Source: Pollenia angustigena
Taxonomy: Eukaryota > Arthropoda > Insecta > Diptera > Polleniidae
Length of the DNA stretch: 64,000 bases
Assembly: GCA_930367215.1 (NCBI GenBank)
Contig: OV884057.1
Span: 106,541,284-106,605,283 of the forward strand
Direction of reading: 5' to 3'
Positions 23,560 to 34,871 of this stretch are shown in pieces (position 1 is the stretch's first letter; each line of letters begins with the position of its first letter). A program made the translations under genes and the position numbers. The notes below the pieces were generated by a model that did no database searches, was not told the DNA's origin, and worked only from the letters and a program-made list of their open reading frames with translations.

Positions 23560-24826
23560 CAGGGGTGCCAGATAATTTTGATAAAAAATCGTCATATTTA
23601 AAAAAAAAAATCGGCATTATCGGCACTTTTATATAAAAAAATCGGCAAAATATTTTAAATACAATAAAACCTATTCTTACTTACAAATAAGAACAATTCA
23701 GAATTATCTAATGTTTATAACTTATGAAATTTTAAAAGAATCAATCAAAATAAACGTTTTACAAAGAAATTGTAGTTAAATATAAAGTTTTTTTAACTTT
23801 TTTATATTTAAGTATATTCCATATACAAATATTTGAGTTTGACATTTTTATTAAATCCGTTTTAATATTAATATCAAAACAGTTTAAATTATTAATTTTT
23901 AAATAATCTTTAAAAAACGAATAACTTGCAAAGATAAATTTTCCAGTGAACATCAAAACTCTGTTACATTAAAAAATTCTTTCCACATTTGCGGAAGAAT
24001 GTGGAAGGACCAAAAATTGTACCAAATGATGCCATAAAATGTTCACGTTATAAATCTGAAATTTTTTGCCAAAAAGTTTGCAAACTTATTTAATTTTCCT
24101 TGAATCCTCAATTGCGTTATAATCTTAATAAAAAAAAAAAAATTATTTAATTATCAAAGTAATTATTATTTAAATTATATTCATTGATAGTGAATATAAA
24201 TTTATCTTACCTTTATTCTTTTGTAAGTATTTATCTATCCATTTTCAAACACAAAAATAAACTGCCTGTTTAACGATATCGAACGTCATCGTTCGCATAG
24301 AAAATAACATTTAAAACAAAAACAAAAATCGAACATTGTTCGAAGTTTGTTTTTGTTTTTAATGTTATTTTCTATGCGAACGATGACGTTCGAAATCCAT
24401 GAACAGGCTGAAAGTGTATTATATTTTCCTAATAGAAAACGAAATTTTAACTGAATTATTTTAGGTTTAAAAATTATTTATTTTTTAACTTTGGCGTTTA
24501 ATTCTTCATAGTGGAATATTTTTCAAATAAAAATGTATTAACCCAACACACATTACAAACACTGCATTTAATATTGAATAAAACTAACGCCTTTTTCTTT
24601 AGTAGAAGCGCTGAATTAATAACAGTTGTCTGTTCTCAATGTTGCAACTGTTTCAGTATCGCTTAAAGTTGGTGTATTATTATCAAACAAACAAAAAGTA
24701 ATCGCCTTTTACGTGCGAGTCAAAAAATCGGCATTTTTGGAGCAAAAATCGGCAAATCGGCACTTTGATAATTTAGGGGCAAAAAATCGCCAAAATACCG
24801 ATAAATCGGCAAAAATGGCAGGCCTG
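23560..24826. mobile_element. non-autonomous hAT element H, ATCGGCA subterminal repeats
   Basis: Ends CAGGGGTGCCAGATAATTTT and the inverse of CAGGCCTGCCATTTTTGCCG; exact 8-bp duplication CCGAGTAC (23552-23559, 24827-24834). ATCGGCA/TGCCGAT repeats crowd both ends. The interior is AT-rich, holds a 115-bp palindrome and no transposase. Confidence 0.85.
24279..24393. repeat. near-perfect 115-bp palindrome inside element H
   Basis: Left arm TCGAACGTCATCGTTCGCAT and following AGAAAATAACATTTAAAAC match the right arm in inverse; even the centre (TCGAACATTGTTCGA) is a palindrome. Either a palindromic MITE or a recent hairpin duplication. Confidence 0.6.
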
Positions 24827-24834
24827 CCGAGTAC

Positions 24835-25730
24835 TATGAAGACAGCAGAGGACATAATAAATAAAATTCGAGGCGGAAATCAAGCGCTTACCCACCGAAA
24901 ATTTGTAACCTTTTTAAAAAATAAAAATGCTATGATCTGTGACCTGAAAATGTTTACAGAAGTTCGGTGGCTAAGTCGCGGTGATTGCCTGAATAGACTT
25001 TATGATTTAAGAGAAGTTATTCAGTTCCTAGAAACTGAGAAAATAGAAATAGTTTTAGTACAGTGTTTAAAAGACAATAATTTTATTTTAGACTTAGCTT
25101 TTTTGGCAGATACGACAAGTATGTTAAATGAACTAAATTTGGAATTGCAAGGAAAAGAACGCAATATTTGCGACTTGTCAAAAATCATTCACAATTTTAA
25201 AACAAAACTTTTTCTAATTTGTTCCCAAATTAAAACTGGTGATTTTTCCAATTTTCCAAAAACTTCACTTGTTTATAGAAATCTCGAAATCGACAAAAGA
25301 TATGAATATGCCGAAATATTTGAAACACTTTTCAATAATTTTCAAGACAGGTTTAAAAATTTTTTAATTTTACAACCGCTATTAGATCTTTTCGAAAACC
25401 CTTTTCGTTGCGATGTAAGCAACTTCGATTTTGATATTTAATCAGAACTAATCATACTACGAAGCGAAGTAAATGCTCTAGACGAAAATAATATTGTAGA
25501 GTTCTGGAAAGATTTGGATGGCGAGTTCTATCCTGAACTGAAAAATAATTCATTTAAGTGCCTCTCTTTATTCGGCACTACTTACCTATGCGAACAAATT
25601 TTTTCGGATTTAAAATTTATTTGTTCCAAGCAACGTAAATTAAATTCAGTTCATCCCATTTGAAAAGCATTCTGCTATTACGAAACTGCCATAAAAGTAT
25701 AAATTTAGAAGATTTTATTTTATAAGTTGT
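24835..25730 (+). pseudogene. hAT transposase of copy B, N-terminal half missing
   Basis: A plus-strand frame follows the middle and C-terminal parts of the copy A protein almost residue for residue: MKTAEDIINKIRGGNQALTH, TEVRWLSRGDCLNRLYDL, FENPFRCDVSNFDFDI, then TAA at 25439-25441, then in the same frame SELIILRSEVNA and the hATC region YLCEQIFSDLKFICSKQRK with a frameshift (missing base) near 25640. The preceding deletion joins 5' leader directly to this part. The stop is shared with copy A but not copy C. Confidence 0.85.
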
Positions 25731-25902
25731 ATAACACAAGAGAACAAAATTAAACATTTTTTGTGGTGCTAGAAAATGTGTAGCAGTTCTTTACCAATTC
25801 AATGTCGCTGATTTTAAAACTGCACTTTTTTTCTATCGGCTGTGATTTGCGTGCAATATTCATTTTTCATGAATTTTTAAAACATAAAAATCTTTAATTT
25901 TT

Positions 25903-26434
25903 AATCCAAATTTTTAATATTTTTAATTAGGCTTAAGTTCATGAAATTTAATTTTTATTAAATTATTTTTGTGAAGAAAGGAATTTTACAACATGAAAAT
26001 TAATTAAAGTTGTTATTGATAATCTTTCATTCTTGACGTGGCTCGGGCTCGAACCCTGGCCGGCAGGTTACCATGACATGTTTCGATCGCAACCACTCGA
26101 TCTCCTCAGATGGATTTGCCGTCTTACACTCGCAGCCATCGACGACTGCTGACGTCACTAGTCAAACATCAATCCTTAAACCAAATTGTATTTTAACATT
26201 TGGTAGATCGAAATTTGCTTTCCTGAATGATTATCCATTTTTAATTGATTTATCATGTTATTTCCTTTTCTTCTGTTTTTTCGTACTTTAATTAATTTTC
26301 ATGTTGTAAAATTCCTTTCTTCACAAAAATAATTTAATAAAAATTAAATTTCATGAACTTAAGCCTAATTAAAAATATTAAAAATTTGGATTAAAAACCA
26401 TAAATAGTTCAACAAAATAACCACAATACTAATT
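25903..26434 (-). mobile_element. snapback SINE-like insertion, copy 3 (single unit plus inverted tail)
   Basis: One truncated direct unit (to about 26287) is followed by an inverted tail ending ACCACAATACTAATTA. The 14-bp duplication AATCTTTAATTTTT flanks it (25889-25902, 26435-26448) inside copy B. The tail is complete on the right and shortened on the left, the reverse of copy 2. Confidence 0.75.
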
Positions 26435-26731
26435 AATCTTTAATTTTTTTACAATTGTTTGATAAGATATTTGAAACTGATTTAGAGTCAAAAAGCTTCC
26501 GAATAAAAAAAAGTGCAGTTTTAAAATCAGCGACATTGAATTGGTAAAGAATTGCTACAAATATTTATCAACACAAAAAATTTTTATTTTGTACCTTTGT
26601 GTTATACAACTTATAAAATATATTACTAACATTTTATTTCGGCTGTAAATGAATGCATTCTCTCAATTTTTTAACTCTCTGGTACTCACTAATACACAAC
26701 CAAAAAATTTTTGGAAATGCCTGCTTTAAAC

Positions 26732-28714
26732 ACATTCGAGACAGCAAGCTACCGACTTCAATATGTCAAAAATAGAATACATGTGTGTATATGGCAATGA
26801 TTATTTTCACGACGACACGGCTACACGGCTGCAGGTTATTGTCTGTGCTTATTTTGTCGTTGTAGTCAAATTAAACTAATTTCTATTTTTGTGCACTACA
26901 AAACAGAAAAAGTGTTGCTAATAAAAAAAAATATTTAAAGAATGAGTGCTTAAAATTTTTTTTTTGTTTAACAGAAAAGAATCGGCTTGAAACAAGAATA
27001 TTAACTCGGCTCAGCACCAAATTGATATTTATATAATTTTTTAGTATTCTTGAAAGAAGTTCTATAGGAACATGTTGTTTGCGCCAACGCTCCTAGTTAA
27101 GGAGTTATAGGTCGTAAAAATTGCAAAATACTTTATCCATACCTATTTAGGTAAAAAATGAATCTATTAAATATGGGAATCATTGGAAAATGCTTCAAAA
27201 TGTGTTTAACATGGAGTTTAAAGCATACAGTTTTACCAATTAGGAGGTAATATTATATATTCATACTCCGTGGCTGAAATTTTTTTTACAAAATTGGCTT
27301 TATCTTTAAATTATGTCGATATTTATTTATTTAACCCTAGATATTTGCTTAATAAACTTTCTTTATTGTGGGTTTTCGGCCTTGCGGAACACTTAATTAA
27401 TTATGTACATATTACAATAATTAAATATGTAACATGTACATAAATTATTACTACATACATACATATTTGTACTCAAACTTATAAATAATTTGAGAAATTT
27501 TCCAAAATAAAATTTTTTAAATCTTTATAAATATAAAATTCTCATATAGAGTTACTAAAAATATGGTTTATAAAAGCTTGAAGTATTCTTCCCTATACAT
27601 AGTCTTTTGAATTATATTTTAAGAAAAATTTGTATGAAAATTTGCATCAAAACACATTTCAAACTTATTTTATTTTTTATGAATACGGCAGATTATGTTT
27701 TAATAAATATATTTACAAAATTTTAAGATTTGTAGAAAATCTTTCAAGCAATACTTATTTTTGAAATTTGCTCTTAACGGAATTTTTAATACATCATGTG
27801 AAACATATTTCGAAGTAGTTTCTAATAATACCAGTACTTCTTTGATCCAGTTTTTACCTAAAATGCAGTTGTTGGGTATCACTTGCACAGAAGTAAAGTT
27901 TAATGTTCGAAAAATATGACTTTTAAGAAACTTGGCATGACTTGTATGTGTCAAAAGTTTTTTTTATGCAGGCGATTATTGCTGCAGTTAATTTTCTGAA
28001 GCAATAGCTTTTGGCATAAACGAAATCGTTTTATTTTTTTTGTGATGCTTTTTCTTGTCATTTATAAGAAAACTGTCAGTTGTTGGTTCAATATTTTTAA
28101 TAAAATTTAACATCGTTATTGTTGATAGCATTTTTATCATTATTTTATGTTTGCTTATTAAACTTTTGCAATTCAAACTTTGCACAGCTGTTGTGCAGTA
28201 AAAAAGTATCAGCATCACAACTGCAACTGGTAATTACGCATCAGCAATAACATTTTGCATCACTGCAGCATTGATAAATAGTTTTCATGCGTTAACGTAC
28301 GTACCTAAAGTGTTCTGAAACTTTTACGACCTATACCACGCTCGTTGACGGAAATTTTTGTTTTATTTTTAATGTAGTATATATGTATTTTTTTATTTAA
28401 TCTGCCGTTAAGATTATATTGCTTATTGCTTCCAAAAACATCATAATTATAATATTTATTATGTTTTATAATAAATTCAACTGTTTTTATCTTAAATTAA
28501 GTATGTACAAAAGTCTGCTATTATGCATGTTTTTCATATTATAAAAGTAAAAAAAGTGATAGTGGCACCACTGAAATATGTATAAACAGACAGTAAAAAA
28601 AACAGCTGTTTATATTTTTTCAACTGTAGCTGCCGTCTTCAATATAATTCAGTAGCTGACTACACGACTATAATTGCACCTAGCAGCATTTGTAGTCTTG
28701 TGTTCGTGTATCCT
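26732..28714. other. no gene recognised; AT-rich spacer
   Basis: Open frames here (for example 27700-27954 and 27988-28218) have no recognised domain. A TATAGGTCGTAAAA motif near 27108 and its inverse near 28323 might be the ends of a 1.2-kb element, with GCCAACG/CGTTGAC just outside. Evidence is weak. Confidence 0.3.
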
Positions 28715-29682
28715 CCCAGCGGGAAAAAGAAGGAGTACGGAGGCCTTCCAGAAGGCCTCTGTACCCCTTCTTTTGGATAAACAAGGCCTTCTCGCTCCAT
28801 TCCATACTCATATCTTTTTTACACGCGTTGTCATTGCGGAGAAGGCCTTCCGCTTTCCATTCTTCCCCAGAGCTTCTTAAAGGCCTTCAAATAAATGGCT
28901 CTTAGAAGGCTTTCCAGAGAATGACTTTCAAAAGGCCTTAGCAAAAAGGTTATCTTGAAGGGCTTTTAAGAAAGGTATGTTAAAAGGCCTTTCAATTAAT
29001 GGCTCTTAAAAGGCCTTTCAGACCATCCTTATACAAATGTATTAAAGGTCATATTGAAGGGCTATCAGTCTAAAACATTAAGGAATATTTCCTTACAAAT
29101 GGAATTAGAAGACTGAATAGGCTTCATGTAACGTATGTTTATATATTTTATTAAACTTATTGTGGTTTAATAACACATGTGATACCTATTTTTTTATTGA
29201 AATAATCAAATTTGCTAAACATTGTAAATAAAAGTATACCTATAATAAAAAAAAACTTTTAAGCACAAGTACCTATCTTCCTTAATGGACAAAACTCAAC
29301 TAAAATGATTTACATTATTGTTTTTATTTTGTATTTTAATATGCACCTACTTTGTTACTTTGTTTTTATAACGGGATCTGAAAAAAGGAAACCAAAAAAT
29401 TTTACTCTTTCTCTGTTCCACTTCAACTAAGATTAATGATTTACAGCATATTTTACTTTGTTTTTGTAAAGAGATCTGAATTCTTTTGCTTTTGCTTGTG
29501 CAAAAAAAAACAAAACAAAAAATGTTACTCCTTCTTTTCTCGCTTCTCATACCAAAGAGCCGAGGCCTTCTATGAGGCATTCTTTAGCTGTTACGTAAGA
29601 ATATGAATTAAATCAAAAAAATTTTTAAGCAGGCCTTTAAAAAGGCCTGAAGTAAGAAGGTCTTCTGAGTTTTCCCGCTGGG
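28715..29682. mobile_element. AAGGCCTT-rich repeat element E1
   Basis: Bounded by CCCAGCGGGAAAA and its inverse TTTTCCCGCTGGG. The 968 bp contain many AAGGCCTT palindromes in both halves, every 20-40 bp in places. The AT-rich middle (29090-29550) has no convincing protein. E2 and E3/E4 are further copies; E2 follows directly. Confidence 0.7.
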
Positions 29683-30624
29683 CCCAGGAGTACGGAGGCC
29701 TTCCAGAAGGCCTCTGTACCCCTTCTTTTGGATAAACAAGCCCTTCTCGCTCCATTCCATACTCATATCTTTTTTACACGCGTTGTCATTGCGGGGAAGG
29801 CCTTCCGCTTTCCTTTCTTCCCCAGAGCTTCTTAAAGGCCTTCAAATAAATGGCTTTTAGAAGGCTTTCCAGAGAATGACTGTCAAAAGGCCTTAGCAAA
29901 AAGGTTATCTTGAAGGGTTTTTAAGAGAGGTATGGTAAAAGGCCTTTCAATTAATGGCTCTTAAAAGGCCTTTCAGACCATCCTAATACAAATGCATTAA
30001 AGGTCATATTGAAGGGCTATCAGTCTAAAACATTAAGGAATATTTCCTTACAAATGAAATTAGAAGACTGAAAAGGTTTCATGTACATATTAGATGTGAT
30101 ACCTATTTTTTTATTGAAATAATTAAATTTGCTAAATATTGTAAAATAGATTGCAAATAAAAGTTTATAATAAAATAAAGCTTTTAAGCACAAGTGCCTA
30201 TCTTCCTTAATGAACAAAACTCAACTAAAATGATTTACATTATTGTTTTTATTTTGTATTTTAATATGCACCTACTTTGTTACTTTGTTTTTATAACGGG
30301 ATCTGAATTCTTTCGCTTTGGCGAAAAAAACAAAACAAAAAATTTTACTCTTTCTCTTTTCAACTTCAACTAAAATGATTTACAACATATGTTACTTTGT
30401 TTTTGTAAAGGGATCTGAACTCTTTTGCTTTTGCTTGTGCAAAAAAAAAACAAAACAAAAAATGTTACTCCTTCTTTTCTCGCTTCTTTTATACCAAAGA
30501 GCCGAGGCCTTCTATAAGGCATTCCTTAGCAGTTACGTAAGAATAGTAAATAAATCAAAACATTTTTTAAGCAGGCCTTTAAAAAGGCCTGAAGTAAGAA
30601 GGTCTTCTGAGTTTTCCCGCTGGG
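29683..30624. mobile_element. AAGGCCTT-rich repeat element E2
   Basis: A direct copy of E1 whose left end is shortened (CCCAG joined to GAGTACGGAGG) and whose right end is TTTTCCCGCTGGG at 30624. Highly similar to E1 throughout, so the two may be a tandem duplication. Confidence 0.7.
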
Positions 30625-30667
30625 AAGAGCATACAAATATGTGTAAGTATTGGTGTGCACAATCCCA
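30625..30667 (-). repeat. piece of a hAT 5' end, left of E3
   Basis: GAAGAGCATACAAATATGTG and the following TAAGTATTGG...GCACAAT match the subterminal 5' region of hAT copies A and B. The rest of that hAT end (ATTGTGCAAAGAAATGG) follows E3/E4 at 33891, so E3/E4 is inserted in it. Confidence 0.65.
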
Positions 30668-33600
30668 CCCAGCGGAAAAAAGAAGGAGTACGTAGGCCTT
30701 CTAGAAGGCCTCTGTACCCCTTCTTTTGGATGAACAAGGCCTTCTCGCTCCATTCCATACTCATATCTTTTTTACACGCGTTGTCATTGCGGAGAAGGCC
30801 TTACGCTGTCCCTTCTTTCGCCAAGGCTTCTTAAAGGCATTCAAATAAATGGCTCTTAGAAGGCTTTCCAGAGAATGACTGTCAAAAGGCCTTAGAAAAA
30901 AGGTTATCTTGAAGGGTTTTTAAGAAAGGTATGTTAAAAGGCCTTTCAATTAATGGCTTTTAAAAGGCCTTTCAGACCATCCTTCTACAAATGCCTTTGA
31001 TTAAAGGTAATATTGAAGGGCTATCAGTCTAAAACATTAAGGAATATTTCCTTACATATGAAATAAGAAGACTGAAAAGGTTTCATGTACATTAGAGCGA
31101 CTCACCAAGAAAAGTGCTCGATGTACCCTTCTAAAAATGAATCTTGGACTTTTTTAAGATGAATTTTAAATTTTTCGGCTCCAGCTTTGACCTCTCGTGA
31201 GCTGGACCAGTTTAAAAAAGGGTCTATTTTTGTATTTTTTGTTAATTTGAGAATCTGTTTCCTTACCAACTTATACAACTTGGGTATGGTAAGAAAGGTT
31301 TTTTAAGGCGCATCCAACTGTATATACAATTTGTCCAAGGACGATCATCCATGTCCTTTTTTTAAAGGATTTTCTGTAAAAAAACGGTTTTGGAATTTTT
31401 TGTTCGGGGTTGTTTTTAATAAAAGTGCCAAATAAACATATTTTAAACTTTAGTCGATTTAATTAAATACGTGTCTCAGCTTTTTTTGAAATTCGTGCTG
31501 GTTCGTATTTTGGCAAAAATGCAATGGGGTGGTAACCCTTCGATTTAAATAGGGCAATATGGGTATCAAATTTTATCTTTTGGCAAGTATATCATCTTTG
31601 TATGTAAATAGTTTAGATTTTTGCAAATTAGATGCATTTTACACGGTGCTCTGGAATATATAAAAATGCAATTTTGTAGTACCTCTAATATGATAGCGGA
31701 TTTATGGATGAAAATAGGACTAAAGAAAGAAAAAAAGAAATGATCCACGACTTTTAGCGGCATATTTTTTTTCGCAAATTAAAAAAAAATTCAAGTCGTG
31801 GATCATTTCTTTTTTTCCTTCTTAAGTCCTATTTTCATCCATACATGATCTAGAAACTAAATCCGCTATCATATTAGAGTTACTACAAAATTGCATTTAT
31901 ATATATTCCAGAACATCCTGTAAAATGCATATAATTTGCAAAAATCTAAACTATTTACATAAAAAGATGATATACTTGTCAAAAGATAAAATTTGATTCC
32001 CATATTGCCCTATTTAAAACGAAGGGTTACCACCCCATTGCATTTTTGCCAAAACGCGAACCAGCACGAATTTCAAAAAAAGCTGAGACACGTATTTAAT
32101 TAAATCGACTTAAGTTTAAAATATGTTAATTTGGCACTTTTATTACAAACAACCCCGAACAAAAAATTCAAAAACCGTTTTTTTTACAGAAAATCCTTTA
32201 AAAAAAGGACATGGATGATCGTCCTTGGACAAATTGTATATACAGTTGGATGCGCCTTAAAAAAAACCTTTCTCAAATTGACAAAACATACAAAAATAGA
32301 CCCTTTTTTAAACTGGTCCAGCTCACGAGAGGTGAAAGCTGGAGCCGAAATATTCAAAATGTAATCTTAAAAAAGTCCAAGGTTCATTTTTAGGAGGGTA
32401 CATCGAGCACGAATTTTGCTTCCATACAACTTGAGTCGCTCTAATGTACATACATATTAGATCTCCAATATAGAAAATGAAACAACACTTAACTTTTTAT
32501 ATACATAAGTATGTATATATGCCTATTTTACAAACGTATGTTTATATTTTTTATTAAACTTATTGTAGTTTAATAAAACATGTGATACCTATTTTTTTAT
32601 TGAAATATTTAAATTTGCTAAACATTGTAAAATAGATTGCAAATAAAAGTTTATAATAAAATAAAACTTTTAAGCACAAGTACCTATCTTCCTTAATGAA
32701 CAAAACTCAACTAAAATGATTTACATTATTGTTTTTATTTTGTATTTTAATATGCACCTACTTTGTTACTTTGTTTTTATAACGGGATCTGAATTCTTTC
32801 GCTTTGACGAAAAAAACTAAACAAAAAATTTTACTCTTTCTCTTTTCAACTTCAACTAAAATGATTTACAACATACATATGTTACTTTGTTTTTGTAAAG
32901 GGATGCTTTTGCTTGTGCAAAAAAATAAAACAGAAAATGTTACTCCTTCTTTTCTCGCTTCTCATAGAAGCGAGTGTGGAGGCCTTCTATGAGGCCTTCT
33001 TTTTTGATTTAATTACTATTCTTACGTAACTGCTAAAGAATGCCTCATAGAAGGCCTCGGCTCTTTGGTATAACAGAAGGAGTAACATTTTTTGTTTTGT
33101 TTTTTTGCACAAGCAAAAGCAAAATAATTCAGATCCCTTTACAAAAACAAAGTAACATACATATGTTGTAAATCATTTTTGTTGAAGTTGAAAAGAGAAA
33201 GAGTAAAATTTTTTGTTTTGTTTTTTTCGACAAAACGAAAGAATTCAGATCCCGTTATAAAAACAAAGTAACAAAGAAGGTACATACTAAAATACAAAAT
33301 AAAAACAATAATGTAAATCGTTTTAGTTGAGTTTTGTTTATTAAGGAAGATAGGTACTTGTGCTTAAGAGTTTTATTTTTATTATTTTACGATATTTAGC
33401 AAATTTGATTATTTCAATAAAAAAAATATCACATGTGTATTTAAACTACAATTAGTTTAATAAAATAAAAAGTTAAGTGTTGTTTCATGTTCAATATTGG
33501 AGATCTAATATGTACACAAAACCTATTCAGTCTTATAATTTCATTTGTAAGGAAATATTCCTTAATGTTTTAGACTGATAGCCATTCAATATGACCTTTA

Positions 33601-33890
33601 AACAAATGCATTTGTAGAAGAATGGTCTAAAAGGCCTTTTAAGAGCCATTAATTGAAAGGCCTTTTAACATACCTTTCTTAAAAACCCTTCAAGATAACC
33701 TTTTTCGAAGGCCTCTTGACAACCATTCTCTGGAAAGCCTTCTAAGATCCATTTTTTTGAATGCCTTTAAGAAGCGCTGGGGAAAGAAAGGAAAGCGGAA
33801 GTCCTTCTCCGCAATGACAACGCGTGTAAAAAAGATATGAGTATGGAATGGAGCGAGAAGGCCTCCGTACTCCTTCTTTTTCCCGCTGGG
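30668..33890. mobile_element. AAGGCCTT-rich inverted pair E3/E4
   Basis: Starts CCCAGCGGAAAAAAGAAGG and ends CCTTCTTTTTCCCGCTGGG. The left half (E3, 30668-31091 and 32451-about 32975) is in E1 orientation and the right half (E4, to 33890) is inverted, so the whole folds back on itself, with a foldback element (31092-32444) nested in E3. Flanking hAT sequence shows only a 2-bp duplication (AT). Confidence 0.65.
31092..32444. mobile_element. foldback element, 1353 bp, arms about 670 bp
   Basis: Starts TTAGAGCGACTCACCAAG and ends CTTGAGTCGCTCTAA; the two halves are near-perfect inverted copies meeting near 31,765. The 6-bp duplication TGTACA is exact (31086-31091, 32445-32450). Open frames in the arms (31566-31763, 32131-32364) are not recognised as proteins. 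Shares TTAGA termini and target type with the foldback at 57069. Confidence 0.85.
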
Positions 33891-33917
33891 ATTGTGCAAA
33901 GAAATGGAAATCCCGGG
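33891..33917 (-). repeat. hAT 5' terminus, right of E4
   Basis: ATTGTGCAAAGAAATGG then AAATCCCGGG is the 5' tip of a hAT A/B-type element in minus orientation (expected ...AAATCCCTG), followed by GTTTAAGC, a typical target for the family. Confidence 0.6.
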
Positions 33918-34871
33918 TTTAAGCTTTAAGCTGAGAACATACACATAGTGATAGTAAATAAGTTATTTACTCTCACTTTTTCTGCTTTTGCTTTTACAGT
34001 GTTCTTTTTCTTAAGTTAATGGTGTTTTCTTTTCTAAAAAATAATGATACATTATAGTTGTGTAATATATTTATTAGGTTACACGAACCCTTTCAAAGTG
34101 ATACATTTTTCTTAATTACAAAGGAACAAAATAATAGCTACGTTTTACACTCAACACTAATGTGTATTTAGCGTGTTAAATATGAATGCAAAGTTTGTAC
34201 TAAAAGTGATATTCACCACGCTTGTAGCAATTTTCAACATTAAATTTTCTTACAATTCCAATAAGCGTTAACAGCACTGATTTTTAATAATTAATGTCAG
34301 CTATTGTTAAAAATTTTGCGACAAAAAAAATATAATAAAAGTAAAACAAACGAAAAACAAAAAGTTTTTATATCCATCACAATATAACTAAAAATCACAA
34401 TATAACGCAAATTGTCCGCAAACACAAGTAAAAAATACTTGCTTGCATAAAAAAGTACTTTACGCAGATGCAAAAAAGGGTATTATCTCACTCAGTTATA
34501 ACTGCGGGTAAGAAATGGAACAAATTTGCCATTTATTGTTGCAACATGTTTAGAAAGGAAAACGACAACTTCTCACATTTTTGCATATATTTTTAGAATG
34601 GAACAAAAACCTGCACGAATGATAGCATATATGGAACATTATTGTCAGAAAAGAAAACACCATAAGTTAAGCAATTACAAAAGCATTAAAAATAGTCAAG
34701 CATTTTTAAACACTGGTTTAAACTACCAATACCGACCATATGAATTTTATAAGATTTATTGTAGTGCTGCCATGTGTTATTTTTTGATTTTGCTGGAAAA
34801 CTAGTAATTACTAGATTATGTTGCAGTGTAAACAGACTATAAGAACACTTAATAATAAACAAATTAATTAT
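33918..34871. other. intergenic/3' flank of the CD2BP2-like gene
   Basis: AT-rich with no recognised element. On the minus strand an AATAAA (near 34756-34761) lies about 110 bp after the stop codon of the CD2BP2-like exon and could serve as its polyadenylation signal. The 92-codon plus-strand frame at 34526-34804 is not recognised. Confidence 0.4.

Larger units (their letters stand above)
18200..26723 (+). mobile_element. hAT copy B, plus orientation, with nested elements
   Basis: Starts CAGGGAT (18200-18206), is interrupted at once by element G, resumes at 21563 as CCAGGGATTTCCATTTC and ends TTTGGAAATGCCTG at 26723. The exact 8-bp duplication CTTTAAAC flanks it (18192-18199 and 26724-26731). 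Further insertions: snapback units at 22221-23368 and 25903-26434, and hAT element H at 23560-24826. Without these, B is about 2.5 kb and internally deleted like A. Confidence 0.85.

Noticed and set aside
27085..28340. 1.2-kb element bounded by TATAGGTCGTAAAA
   Set aside because: Only a short imperfect inverted match without duplication or known copies; kept as a remark, not called.
31566..32364. open frames in the arms of the foldback
   Set aside because: They overlap in both orientations as mirror images of one inverted repeat and match no known protein.
28715..33890. CRISPR-like array
   Set aside because: AAGGCCTT words are too short and irregularly spaced, and the organism is clearly eukaryotic.
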